Below are positions 17,945-28,000 of a DNA stretch of 64,000 nucleotides, piece by piece. The notes beneath the pieces were generated by a model. It worked only from the letters and a program-made list of their open reading frames with translations. It searched no databases and had not been told where the DNA came from. Source of the DNA: SLNP01 sp964568875 (GTDB lineage: Bacteria > Bacteroidota > Bacteroidia > Bacteroidales > VadinHA17); the NCBI GenBank assembly GCA_964568875.1, contig CAZMSH010000005.1:62001-126000 (forward strand). The letters are read 5' to 3'. A program made the translations under genes and the position numbers. How positions within the stretch are numbered: the stretch's first letter is position 1; every line of letters begins with the position of its first letter.

Positions 17945-19108
17945 TTATCGTCCAAACAGTTGTTCAAGCTTGATAGAGAGAGTCCTTCCGAATAGATTCG
18001 TCCCGATAATCTCTCCCTCCTTGTCATAAAGATAATTGGCAGGCAACGACTGAACGTTGTAGATATAGGCATATTTCAGGTTTGCCGGGTCATCTTCACG
18101 CACACTTATCCATGGAAGTTCATCGAACCTGACTGCAGCCTTCCACTTATCTTCATCAGTATCAATATTTATCTGATATATTTCAAACCCCCTCCTGTTG
18201 TATGTTTTGTAAAGCTCCTTCAGTTCAAGATTGTTGCGTATGCAGTCTGGTGATTCTGTCGACCAGAAAGACACCAGTACATATTTACCCCTCAGCGATG
18301 AAAGAGCTATTCTCCTGCCATTGATATCGGTGAGATCGGGATTCAGCTCTGAAGGCTCCATCTCTTCAACCATGCGGCTGAACTGTCTCATTTGCATATT
18401 CCTGATTTCCCTGTTTAAATCCTCTCCCATTGCTTTTACCTGTTGTGATGAAGGGTACTTTACGGAAAGGGTGTCGGTAAGGAGTTTCATAAGCTGAAGA
18501 TCACGCGTTTCATAAAGAACGTACGATTCTTCATTGAATTTCTGGTATACTGCCATAATTGAAGAAAGAGACCCGAGGTTCTTTAATATGAAGTCAATAC
18601 TGAAGTTCCTCTGTTCGTTTATTACATCAACTACTTTAGCTTCTATTGAGTCTGCCACATGCTGCCTGGCCGGATCTTCAACTACTTCATCGTGTGCCTT
18701 CCTCAACGAGTCAAGCTTGTACCTGGTACTGCGCAGCCTGGCATCAAGCAGCCTGATCTTCTCTGAATCCTCAGATCCGGTAATCTCATAATTGTTATGC
18801 AGTGGCTGGCCTTTGAAACCAACAGATATCCTGTCTCCGGGGTGAACCACAAGCGTGATGAACTCTGTAGAGGAGTAGCCTGCCTGAATAAAGTCTGGCT
18901 GCTTTGACGAGAACCTGAATCTGAAACTGCCGTTGCGGCTGATTTTTACAGAATCGAGCAGTTCGGTTTTGTCAACGCCCACTCTCCACAGCTTCATATG
19001 CTCCCCTTTCGGGTTTTCAATGGTCCCGCTGATTACGACTGTATTGCTATTCCGGCATCCTGCTGCAAAAAGAGTGATCAGCAAGATTAAAAAGTACCTT
19101 TGAGGCAT
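17945..19108 (-). CDS. TlpA/DUF4369-type thioredoxin-like lipoprotein with SxxC
   Basis: About 387 residues from the ATG at 19108; a TTG at 19120 is also in frame. A lipobox signal (LFAAGC) is followed by a DUF4369 beta domain (about 25-120), a helical linker, and a C-terminal thioredoxin fold (about 250-387). Where the redox CxxC should be it reads FWSTESPDC, so the first Cys is Ser. It lies 15 nt after a paralogue that keeps WCPPC. It may act as a substrate-binding or mixed-disulfide-trapping partner rather than a reductase; that is inference. Confidence 0.82.
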   Translation of the reverse strand: MPQRYFLILLITLFAAGCRNSNTVVISGTIENPKGEHMKLWRVGVDKTELLDSVKISRNGSFRFRFSSKQPDFIQAGYSSTEFITLVVHPGDRISVGFKGQPLHNNYEITGSEDSEKIRLLDARLRSTRYKLDSLRKAHDEVVEDPARQHVADSIEAKVVDVINEQRNFSIDFILKNLGSLSSIMAVYQKFNEESYVLYETRDLQLMKLLTDTLSVKYPSSQQVKAMGEDLNREIRNMQMRQFSRMVEEMEPSELNPDLTDINGRRIALSSLRGKYVLVSFWSTESPDCIRNNLELKELYKTYNRRGFEIYQINIDTDEDKWKAAVRFDELPWISVREDDPANLKYAYIYNVQSLPANYLYDKEGEIIGTNLFGRTLSIKLEQLFGR

Positions 19109-19123
19109 GACCCTGGTCAAAGT

Positions 19124-20293
19124 TTAGTTTTGGTTCATTACATTCTCTAGCGTGCTGATGAGCTGCTCTCCCCTAAGATTTGTTTCAATTATTCTACCCT
19201 CTTTATCGAGCAGCAGATTGAACGGGATGGCTTCAATACTATAGAGAGGTACAACAACGGAATTCCAGTACATTACATCGCTGACATGTATCCATCTTCC
19301 CAGTTTGTCTTCTTCTATTCCCTTAATCCATTCTTCCCTTGACCTGTCGAGGCTAACCTGAAATATTTCAAAACCCTTGCTGTGGAACATATCATATGCC
19401 TTGTTAAGGAACGGACTCTCTTTACGACAAGGCGGACACCACGCAGCCCAGAAGTCCAGTAAAACCACCTTGCCTCTTGTTGAAGACAACTTTATGGTAT
19501 CACCGTCAACTGATGGTAATGCTATCTCAGGTGCAAATTCACCCGCAGAGGAGGTATTGGCTGATGCTTCTGCACCTGCCATCGCAAGTTTCATTTCACT
19601 TACCTGATCGTGAAAGTATTTCACCGGTTCAGAGTCGGGATACAGAGAGTATAATATTGAGTCCACCTTCAGAAAATACTCAAAGTTGTCAGCAGGATGG
19701 AGTATCGGAGCTCCCGGGGTAAGTTGCTGGTATAGTGCCAGAAGAGATGCGAGTGATGTTGGATTGTCATCGATATATCTTCTTGTATACTCCTCCATCT
19801 GGTCGATTATGGCAAATGCTCTTTCATCGAGTTCGGTAATGATGTTTTCAAGATCAGGATTGTCAAGATTCTGCATATAAGTGTCCTGTAACTCCTGAAG
19901 CGCTGTTATTGCTGCTCGCAGTTCCTTGTTATACTGCATCATCAACTCTGTTCCTGTTGCTCCTGAAAGCTTTGACGGCACATTTAGTGAATCATAATCT
20001 GCTTCAATTTTAAGGTGTTCACCCGGATCGATAAGTATTGTCAGGAAACTTGTGTTTGTTACTTTCATCATGTAGAATACCGGACTCTCTGATTTTCTGC
20101 TAAACCTGAACTCTCCCTCACTGCTTATCAATACTGAATCTACAGTCTCAATGGCATCAGCCTTTAGTTCGTCAAGGTAAACATAAGCATCTGCTGGTGC
20201 TCCGGTTATTTTTCCTGAGATCATATGTGAACTATTCTTGCAGCCAACGGCAGCAATCACAATCAGCGTAAGAAGTAAGATACTGTTTTTCAT
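19124..20293 (-). CDS. TlpA-family thiol-disulfide oxidoreductase lipoprotein with DUF4369
   Basis: 389 residues from the ATG at 20293. The longer frame to 20329 would start upstream of the probable -7 box. A lipoprotein signal ends IAAVGC. A DUF4369 domain (about 25-125), a helical middle and a thioredoxin domain with FWAAWCPPC (about residue 285) follow. It should reduce disulfides on the periplasmic side, as TlpA/ResA proteins do. First gene of a three-gene run with the SxxC paralogue and the LpxH-like gene. Confidence 0.88.
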   Translation of the reverse strand: MKNSILLLTLIVIAAVGCKNSSHMISGKITGAPADAYVYLDELKADAIETVDSVLISSEGEFRFSRKSESPVFYMMKVTNTSFLTILIDPGEHLKIEADYDSLNVPSKLSGATGTELMMQYNKELRAAITALQELQDTYMQNLDNPDLENIITELDERAFAIIDQMEEYTRRYIDDNPTSLASLLALYQQLTPGAPILHPADNFEYFLKVDSILYSLYPDSEPVKYFHDQVSEMKLAMAGAEASANTSSAGEFAPEIALPSVDGDTIKLSSTRGKVVLLDFWAAWCPPCRKESPFLNKAYDMFHSKGFEIFQVSLDRSREEWIKGIEEDKLGRWIHVSDVMYWNSVVVPLYSIEAIPFNLLLDKEGRIIETNLRGEQLISTLENVMNQN

Positions 20294-20316
20294 TATTTTT
20301 CTGTTTTTATGAAGTG

Positions 20317-20324
20317 CAAATATA
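20317..20324 (-). promoter_or_regulatory. -7 box of the TlpA operon
   Basis: TATATTTG on the minus strand, 23 nt upstream of the chosen start, matches TAnnTTTG. No -33 TTG is seen at the right distance, so this is a partial match. Confidence 0.4.
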
Positions 20325-20491
20325 GCCATTTTGAAACACTTACTATTCCACGAGGCTTCTAAATTCTTGCTCCAAAACGGATACCATTATCAACTGTATC
20401 TGTTTTCAATTTATTTTCTGTTTACTTTGCATAATAGTTCAAAAAGTGTTAATTTTTAGAACAATTAAAATCAGCTAATTAGTCGCATAAT

Positions 20492-22300
20492 ATGGGGTAT
20501 GTTATTTTCGATAAATCGCAGGTAGTCAATTTGGAATACTCATTGACGAGGGAGATAGTCAGAACGAACAGGGCAGGTTCATATTCGTCTACTACAATAG
20601 TGGGGTGCAATACCAGAAAATATCATGGCCTGCTGGTCTGTCCGGTCGCAGCCTTCGGAAACGAACGACATGTGCTTTTGTCATCTCTTGATCTCACGGT
20701 TATACAGAATGACAAATCATTTAATACCGGTGTGAGGAAATATGGCGGAGAATACTATAATCCGAAAGGGCATAAGTATATTGAAGATTTCAACATTGAA
20801 TATATACCGATGATGACCTTTAGGGTCGGTAATGTTTTGCTTCGTCAGGAAAGACTGCTTGTTCATTATGAGGAGCAACTGCTTTACAGGTATACCATTC
20901 TCGAGGCTGCTGAACCATTAAAGCTCCAGATAAGACCTTTTCTTGCTTTCCGCAGTATTCACGGCCTGACAAGGGCTAACATGGCTGCAGACACAAGGGT
21001 TGGTATAGTGAAAAACGGGATCAACATATGTCTCTATGAGGGATTCCCGACACTGAATATGCAACTCTCCTCCAGGGCAGAATTTGTTCAGATGCCAGAC
21101 TGGTACCGCGGTGTGGAGTATATTGAAGAAAAAAAGAGAGGATACGATTATAGTGAAGATCTCTTCAACCCGGGATTCTTTGAGGTAAAAGCCAAACAGG
21201 GGGATGTTATACTCTTCTCTGCCTCAACCAGGGAGGAGAATCCTTCAGGTCTTAAAACCAAGTTCACCAAAACAATCGGGAGGAAGGTGCCAAGGGACAG
21301 TTTCAGGCATTGTCTTGAGAATGCTTCCCAGCAGTTTATTGAAAAGCATGGCGATTCAACACTTATAATAGCCGGATACCCCTGGTTTGGGGCTTGGGGC
21401 AGGGATACATTCATAGCGCTGCCGGGAATTGCCCTTGGAAGAAAAAGAGAAGGTTTCTATGAAGATGTTCTAAACACGCAGGTTTCACGAATGAAAGACG
21501 GACTNNNNNNNNNNNNNNNNNNNNNNNNNNNNNNNNNNNNNNNNNNNNNNNNNNNNNNNNNNNNNNNNNNNNNNNNNNNNNNNNNNNNNNNNNNNNNNNN
21601 NNNNTGGATGGATGCCGTTGTTGACGGTACTCCGGTTACTCCCCGTGGAGGCTATGCCGTTGAGATAAACGCTCTTTGGTACAATGCGGTATGCTATACC
21701 CTGGAACTGGCAAAAAAAGCCGGTGACCGCAAGTTTGTGAAGGAATATGAAAAGTTACCCTCTCTTATTTCCAATTCATTCCTCTCTCTCTTCTGGAATG
21801 AAGAGAAAGGTATGCTGGCTGATTATGTCAGTGATGAAGAGGGACCAGACTTTTCTGTAAGACCTAATATGGTAATTGCAACTTCACTGCCTTATTCCAT
21901 GCTTGATGCCGGTCAGATGAAGAGCCTGCTTGACAGGGCAGCTTCAGAACTTCTGACCCCGCGGGGCTTAAGGTCACTTAGTCCAAATAATGAAAAATAT
22001 GTCGGGACCTATTGTGGTAACCAGAAAGAGAGGGACAGAGCCTATCACCAGGGAACCGTATGGCCATGGCTTATTGGCCCCTTCTGTGACGGATGGCTGA
22101 GGGTCTATGGTAATTCAGGCAGAGAAAAGGTAAGGAAACTGATAATGCGATTCGAGGAGGTTATGACAGAGCACGGCGTTACGACAATCTCTGAGATTTA
22201 TGACGGTGATCCGCCCCATCAGGCCAGGGGAGCAATCTCTCAGGCGTGGAGTGTAGGTGAGATACTCAGGATTTTTACTTTGATTGAAAAAAATAACTAA
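20492..22300 (+). CDS. Glycogen debranching enzyme (amylo-alpha-1,6-glucosidase), interrupted by an assembly gap
   Basis: The N-terminal domain (about 1-270, starting near VVNLEYSLTREIVRTNRAGSY, wholly beta-rich) and the (alpha/alpha)6 C-terminal domain of archaeal/bacterial-type debranching enzymes are both present. Visible motifs are IAGYPWFGAWGRDTFIALPG (likely carrying a catalytic acid) and TPRGGYAVEINALWYNA; the second catalytic acid is less sure. 100 N lie between 21505 and 21604, inside the catalytic domain. The run is a placeholder of unknown true length, so the protein cannot be read through. It hydrolyses alpha-1,6 branches of glycogen. First gene of the glycogen operon; the next gene starts 11 nt downstream. 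Confidence 0.9.
   Translation: MGYVIFDKSQVVNLEYSLTREIVRTNRAGSYSSTTIVGCNTRKYHGLLVCPVAAFGNERHVLLSSLDLTVIQNDKSFNTGVRKYGGEYYNPKGHKYIEDFNIEYIPMMTFRVGNVLLRQERLLVHYEEQLLYRYTILEAAEPLKLQIRPFLAFRSIHGLTRANMAADTRVGIVKNGINICLYEGFPTLNMQLSSRAEFVQMPDWYRGVEYIEEKKRGYDYSEDLFNPGFFEVKAKQGDVILFSASTREENPSGLKTKFTKTIGRKVPRDSFRHCLENASQQFIEKHGDSTLIIAGYPWFGAWGRDTFIALPGIALGRKREGFYEDVLNTQVSRMKDGXXXXXXXXXXXXXXXXXXXXXXXXXXXXXXXXXXWMDAVVDGTPVTPRGGYAVEINALWYNAVCYTLELAKKAGDRKFVKEYEKLPSLISNSFLSLFWNEEKGMLADYVSDEEGPDFSVRPNMVIATSLPYSMLDAGQMKSLLDRAASELLTPRGLRSLSPNNEKYVGTYCGNQKERDRAYHQGTVWPWLIGPFCDGWLRVYGNSGREKVRKLIMRFEEVMTEHGVTTISEIYDGDPPHQARGAISQAWSVGEILRIFTLIEKNN
21505..21604. other. Assembly gap of 100 N inside the debranching-enzyme gene
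   Basis: Exactly 100 N. The flanks share no sequence, unlike the second gap of the window, so some sequence is truly missing. Family members usually have about 50-100 more residues here than 100 nt would encode. Confidence 0.97.
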
Positions 22301-22311
22301 TACCGGCGGTT

Positions 22312-23610
22312 ATGAGAGTGCTCATGTTCGGATGGGAATTCCCACCACATATTTCGGGAGGCTTGGGGACAGCAAGCTATGGCCTTACCAAGGGGATGGC
22401 TTCCCTCGGTAGCGTTGGGGTGATATTTGTGGTGCCCAAAGCCTGGGGTGATGAGGATCAGGGCGTTGTCAGGCTGGTAGGTGCCAATAATATCCCGGTT
22501 GCATTTAAAACAATAAACTATGCCGGCATAAAGAAAAGTGTAAACAAATTGGAGGTAGAATCACGCATTATCCCTTATACCGACCCCGAAGAGTACTGGA
22601 AATACACAAGGACTGAGGCAGATGAAAGAAAGATTTTAGTGACTACCGATGATAAGGGCAGAATTGAATTTACAGGGAAGTACGGCCTTTCACTGATGGA
22701 GGAAATCAGAAAATACGCTATTGTTGCCTCAGTGATAGCAACTGAATATGATTTTGAGATCATTCATGCTCATGACTGGCTGGCTTATCCGGCAGGGATT
22801 GCTGCCGCCAGGGCATCGGGTAAACCTCTTGTAATCCATGTACATGCAACAGACTTTGACAGGAGTGGCGGCAATGTAAATCCTGAAGTATATGCAATAG
22901 AAAAGAGCGGGATGGAATTTGCTGACAAGATCATTACCGTAAGTAACCTTACCCGTGAAATTGTTATCAATAAATATGGAATCGACCCCGGGAAGGTAGT
23001 TACAGTATATAATGCCGTCGATCAGGTTGAACACCCTGAAAGCTCTTCATGGCAAAAAGGCTTTGACGATAAGGTGGTGACTTTTCTTGGAAGGATTACG
23101 ATGCAGAAAGGACCGGAATATTTCATCGAAGCGGCACACCGTGTTCTGAAAGTCATGAAGAATGTAAGGTTTGTGATGGCCGGGTCTGGCGATATGATGG
23201 ATAGGATGATAAGGCGTGCAGCTGCACTCCATATTACAGACAGATTCCATTTTACAGGGTTCCTTCGCGGAAACGATGTATTCAGAATGCTGGCCCTGAG
23301 TGATGTATATATTATGCCTTCGGTGTCAGAGCCTTTTGGGATATCTCCCCTGGAAGCAATGCAGTCGAATGTTCCGGTAATCATCAGCAAACAGTCTGGT
23401 GTTGCAGAGATACTTACACACGCCGTTAAGGTGGATTTCTGGGATATTGACGCCATGGCCGATGCCATTTACGGAATCCTTAACTACCCTGCTCTTTCAC
23501 GAATGTTTATAAAGAACGGCAGGGAGGAGGTTATCGCCCTGAAGTGGGAAAACTCTGCAAGACAGGTAAGGAAAGTGTACAAGGAAGTATTGAAAAGTAA
23601 AATAACATGA
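22312..23610 (+). CDS. GT4-family glycosyltransferase, glycogen-synthase-like
   Basis: 432 residues with the GT-B layout. The N-terminal domain starts MRVLMFGWEFPPHISGGLG, the usual nucleotide-sugar synthase loop. IIHAHDWLAYPAG follows, and the C-terminal domain has VVTFLGRITMQKGPEYFIEA and MPSVSEPFGISPLEAMQ, the E(x7)E retaining motif. In Bacteroidota this gene regularly sits between debranching enzyme and GH57 amylase, as here, with 11 and 6 nt spacing. It probably adds glucose from ADP- or UDP-glucose to alpha-glucan, or makes an alpha-glucan primer or maltose phosphate; the donor is not settled by sequence. Confidence 0.87.
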   Translation: MRVLMFGWEFPPHISGGLGTASYGLTKGMASLGSVGVIFVVPKAWGDEDQGVVRLVGANNIPVAFKTINYAGIKKSVNKLEVESRIIPYTDPEEYWKYTRTEADERKILVTTDDKGRIEFTGKYGLSLMEEIRKYAIVASVIATEYDFEIIHAHDWLAYPAGIAAARASGKPLVIHVHATDFDRSGGNVNPEVYAIEKSGMEFADKIITVSNLTREIVINKYGIDPGKVVTVYNAVDQVEHPESSSWQKGFDDKVVTFLGRITMQKGPEYFIEAAHRVLKVMKNVRFVMAGSGDMMDRMIRRAAALHITDRFHFTGFLRGNDVFRMLALSDVYIMPSVSEPFGISPLEAMQSNVPVIISKQSGVAEILTHAVKVDFWDIDAMADAIYGILNYPALSRMFIKNGREEVIALKWENSARQVRKVYKEVLKSKIT

Positions 23611-23616
23611 GATATC

Positions 23617-25065
23617 ATGAAGCAAAGTTCGAATAAAGCAATCTGCCTGCACTTTGTCGTTCATCAGCCATTCAGGTTGAAGAGATACAGGTTTTTTGAC
23701 CTTGGTAATGATCACTATTATTATGATGATTACACCAATGAGTCTATTATGAGAAGAATAGCATCAAGGTGTTATCTGCCTGCCAACAAGATTATTCTTG
23801 ACCTTATAAATAAGCATAAGGGGAAGTTCAGAACGGCATTTTCGATAAGCGGACTGGCTCTTGACCAGATGCAGCTTTATGCTCCGGAAGTAATTGATTC
23901 ATTCAGGGAACTGGCCGAAACGGGATGTGTTGAGTTCCTGGCAGAAACAGATTCACACTCCCTGGCATCGCTAAAAAGCAGAGAGGAATTTGAAAGGCAG
24001 GTAAACCTCCACATGTCCAAGATGAGGTCACTCTTCAGTGTGGAACCAACTGCTTTCAGGAATACCGAGATGATCTATTCAGATGAGATAGGTTCATGGA
24101 TAGCTGATATGGGATTCAGGGTTACACTAACCGAGGGAGCCAAGCACATACTGGGATGGAAGAGCCCCAACTTTGTCTACTGTAACTCCATCAATCCCAG
24201 GCTGAAGGTGCTGCTTCGCAATTTTGTGCTTAGTGATGACATTGCTTTCAGGTTTTCAAACAGGGGCTGGTGCGAATGGCCGCTTACAGCTTCAAAATAT
24301 GCAGGATGGATTAAGCAGACAGCATCATCAGGTGAAGTGGTTAATCTGTTTGTCGACTATGAGACTTTTGGGGAGCATCAGGTAAAGGAGACAGGTATTA
24401 TGGATTTTCTGACCCATTTTCCTGCTGCAATTTTTAAGTCAACACCATTCACGTTCATGACACCCACAGAGATCGGGGATAATTATCAGCCTGTGGCGGC
24501 AGTGCAGGTTCCTTCTCCTATTTCATGGGCCGACGAGGAGCGAGACCTGACTGCATGGCTGGGGAATGAGCTGCAGACGGCGGCTTTCAGTAAACTGTAT
24601 GAGCTGTCGGAGAGGATAAATACATGTGCCGGCGAGGAACTAAAGAAAGACTGGGTATATTTGCAGTCGAGTGATCACTTCTATTACATGAGCACTAAGT
24701 TCTTCTCCGACGGGTCGGTTCACGCTTACTTCAATCCATACGAGACTCCATATGACGCCTTTATGAATTATATGAATATTCTGAGCGATTTTGAGTTGCG
24801 TATTAATCTCGAGACACCGTGCAGTGAACAAAATATATTGTCGCAGAAGCTGAGAGAGTCGGCCAGGGAAAAGGATGCGTTGATTGAAAAGCTTCAGAAA
24901 GAGATAGAGGTTTTGAGAAGGAATTCTTCAGCTGTCAAAGTTGTGAAAAAGCCATCACGGGGCAAGGCCGCTCCGGGAAACTCAGAGAAAAAAGCCGGTA
25001 AGATATCGGTTAAGGCCACGACTTCCGTGAGTGCGAAAAGCAAAACGAAGAAGTCAGCAAAGTGA
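23617..25065 (+). CDS. GH57-family alpha-glucanase (alpha-amylase-like)
   Basis: 482 residues. The GH57 barrel covers about 1-390, with the five-block pattern starting CLHFVVHQPFRL, then TAFSISGLALDQ, the block with Glu in FRNTEMIYSDEIG, and the Asp in NLFVDYETFGEHQ. After about residue 395 comes a predicted coiled coil (LSQKLRESAREKDALIEKL) and a Lys/Ser/Ala-rich tail of about 50 residues with no barrel function. Cytoplasmic, as no signal peptide is seen. Third gene of the glycogen operon; it would act on glycogen or linear alpha-glucans. Confidence 0.9.
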   Translation: MKQSSNKAICLHFVVHQPFRLKRYRFFDLGNDHYYYDDYTNESIMRRIASRCYLPANKIILDLINKHKGKFRTAFSISGLALDQMQLYAPEVIDSFRELAETGCVEFLAETDSHSLASLKSREEFERQVNLHMSKMRSLFSVEPTAFRNTEMIYSDEIGSWIADMGFRVTLTEGAKHILGWKSPNFVYCNSINPRLKVLLRNFVLSDDIAFRFSNRGWCEWPLTASKYAGWIKQTASSGEVVNLFVDYETFGEHQVKETGIMDFLTHFPAAIFKSTPFTFMTPTEIGDNYQPVAAVQVPSPISWADEERDLTAWLGNELQTAAFSKLYELSERINTCAGEELKKDWVYLQSSDHFYYMSTKFFSDGSVHAYFNPYETPYDAFMNYMNILSDFELRINLETPCSEQNILSQKLRESAREKDALIEKLQKEIEVLRRNSSAVKVVKKPSRGKAAPGNSEKKAGKISVKATTSVSAKSKTKKSAK

Positions 25066-25096
25066 GTAATAATAATCTGGAAAGGAAAAAGTGAAG

Positions 25097-28000
25097 ATGA
25101 AGCCTGATTTTTTGTTTGAAACCAGCTGGGAGATTTGTAATAAGGTTGGCGGGATACACACCGTTATATCAACCAAAGCCCTCAATATTGTAAATGAGCT
25201 GGGGAATAATTATATACTTATAGGACCTGATGTTTGGCGTGAAGATATCAGGAACCCGGAGTTCATTCCTGATGATACTCTTTTTGCTGCCTGGAAGGAA
25301 ATGGCTAATAATGAGGGTCTAAGGGTTAAGACGGGGAGGTGGAACATTGCAGGAAAGCCAATTGTCATGCTTCTGGACTTCACACCCTATTTTGGTCAGC
25401 AGAACGAGATATTTGCCAAGTTCTGGGAGACATATAAACTTGACAGCATCTCGGGTCAGTGGGATTATGTTGAGCCGGCACTTTTCGGGTATGCAGCAGG
25501 TAAGCTCATAGCCAGTTTTACCTCCTTTTACCGGGAAAGTCAGTCGATAGTAGCTCAGTTTCATGAATGGATGACCGGTACGGGAGTATTGTACCTCAAA
25601 GAGAATGCACCCTGGGTGGCAACCTCATTTACAACCCATGCAACTGTGCTGGGCCGTTCCATTGCCGGCAACAACAGGCCTCTGTATGGCAAAATGAAGC
25701 AGTATGTACCATCTCAGGTAGCACTTGAATTCAATGTTACGGCAAAGCAGTCACTTGAAAAGCTCAGCGCAGCCGAGGCAGATGTCTTTACAACAGTAAG
25801 TGGCATAACCTCGAAGGAATGCGCCCACTTTCTTGGCAAGGAGGTTAACTATGTTACGCCTAATGGCTTTGAGGATTCATTTGTGCCACCTGCTTCAGAG
25901 TTTGGGACGAAAAGAGAAACGGCAAGGAAAAAACTATTTGGTGTTGCAGAGGCTGTACTTGGCTACTCGCCATCTTCAGATGCACTATTGCTTGCCCTGA
26001 GCGGAAGATATGAATTCCGAAACAAGGGGGTAGATATCTTTATCGATTCACTGGGCTGTCTCAATAGTGACACCAGCCTCGGTAAGGAGATAATAGCCTT
26101 TATACTTATGCCGGCATATCACTCCGGCCCCAGGGGCGAGATACAGTCAGCCCTGAATGACAGTAACTTTAAGAATCAGGGTGATAAGTATCTCACCCAT
26201 GGATTGCATTATCCCGGCACAGACCCTGTGCTCTCCAAAATTGCATCCAATAAACTTACCAATGAATCCGGATCAAAAGTGAAGGTGATCTTTGTACCTT
26301 CCTACCTTAATGGTGATGATGGTATTTTCAATATAGCTTACTTTGACCTGCTTATAGGGTTCGACCTTAGTTGTTTTCCATCCTATTACGAACCATGGGG
26401 TTACACACCTCTGGAGAGTCTGATGTTTTCAATCCCTACTATTACAACTACACTGGCCGGATTCGGATTATGGGTTAAGACCCATTTTGAAGACCCCGGT
26501 AAAGGAATCGCAGTCATTGAAAGAACCGATGAGAATGAACAGGAGGTAATAGGTGAGATGTGCAGGTTCATAGCAGAATTTACACTTCTTTCTGCAGCAG
26601 GGGTTGAAGAAGCAAGGAGTAAGGCCCATGAGATATCAAGGATTGCGATGTGGGATACTCTTGTTGCTCATTATTTTGATGCTTATTCCTACGCTCTGGT
26701 TTCCTCTGAAGCCAGACGTTCAGAGCCAAGGGAGTTTGCAATCGCTCTTGCCGGCCAGGCAGGCGAAAGCAGGAAGCCCCACCAGGTACCGGTGTGGAAA
26801 GATATTTTTGTTCAGTCGGATGTGCCCGAGAGAATGGCATGTCTTAAAGAGATAGCCTGCAACCTGTGGTGGTCGTGGAATAATGAAGCAGAAAGTCTTT
26901 TCCAGAGAATGGACCCCTCGTTATGGGATTCATGCGGACATAATCCGAGACTACTTATCGAGAAGATTGATTACAGGAGGCTAAAGGTGCTCGCTGCAGA
27001 TGAGGAGTTTATTGCAGAGATGGACAGGATTTACGGTATTTTCAGGGAGTATATGGACAGGCCTGATGATGCTTCAAAGCCACGGATTGCCTATTTTAGC
27101 ATGGAATTCGGTATACATCATTGTCTGAAGATCTATTCGGGGGGACTTGGGATACTGGCAGGGGATTATCTTAAAGAAGCAAGTGATTCAAATGTGCCGC
27201 TGGTAGCTATCGGACTTCTTTACCGTTACGGCTACTTCAGGCAGAAGCTCGGACCGAAAGGAGAGCAGATAGCAATTTATGAAGCTGAGGATTTTTCAGA
27301 GCTCCCTCTCTGTCCGTTAAAAGATCATGATGATAATCAGTTGTCGGTCAGTCTTGTGTGGCCCGGAAGAAATGTAATCGCCAGGGTGTGGGAAGCAAAG
27401 ATTGGAAAGGTGACTCTTTACCTTCTTGATACAGACTTTGATGAAAACAGTCCTGAAGACAGGTCTGTGACCCACCATCTCTACGGTGGTGATAATGAGA
27501 ACAGGCTAAAGCAGGAACTGATACTGGGGATAGGAGGAATAAGGTTCCTCAGGAAGTTCGGCATAGAGCCTGATGTTTATCACAGCAACGAGGGGCATTC
27601 AGCCTTCATAGGCATGGAGAGACTTTTCCATCTGATAGAGGATAAGCATCTAAAATATGAAGAGGCCCTGGAGGTTGTGAGGTCTACAACACTTTTTACA
27701 ACACACACACCGGTACCGGCCGGCCATGATTCATTCGACGAAGATCTGTTAAGGCGATATATATCTCATTATCATTCCCGCCTGAAGATTTCCTGGGACG
27801 AACTGATGGCATTGGGCAGGTGCAGGACAGAGCCAGAACGTAAGTTCAATATGAGTTACCTGGCAACAAGGTTGTCGCAACAGGTTAATGGAGTAAGCAA
27901 GCTCCACGGTGAGGTCTCCAGGGCAATGTTCAACAAGCTGTGGCCAGGTTATCTCAAGGAAGAGCTTCATGTCGGGCACGTGACAAATGGTGTTCATCAT

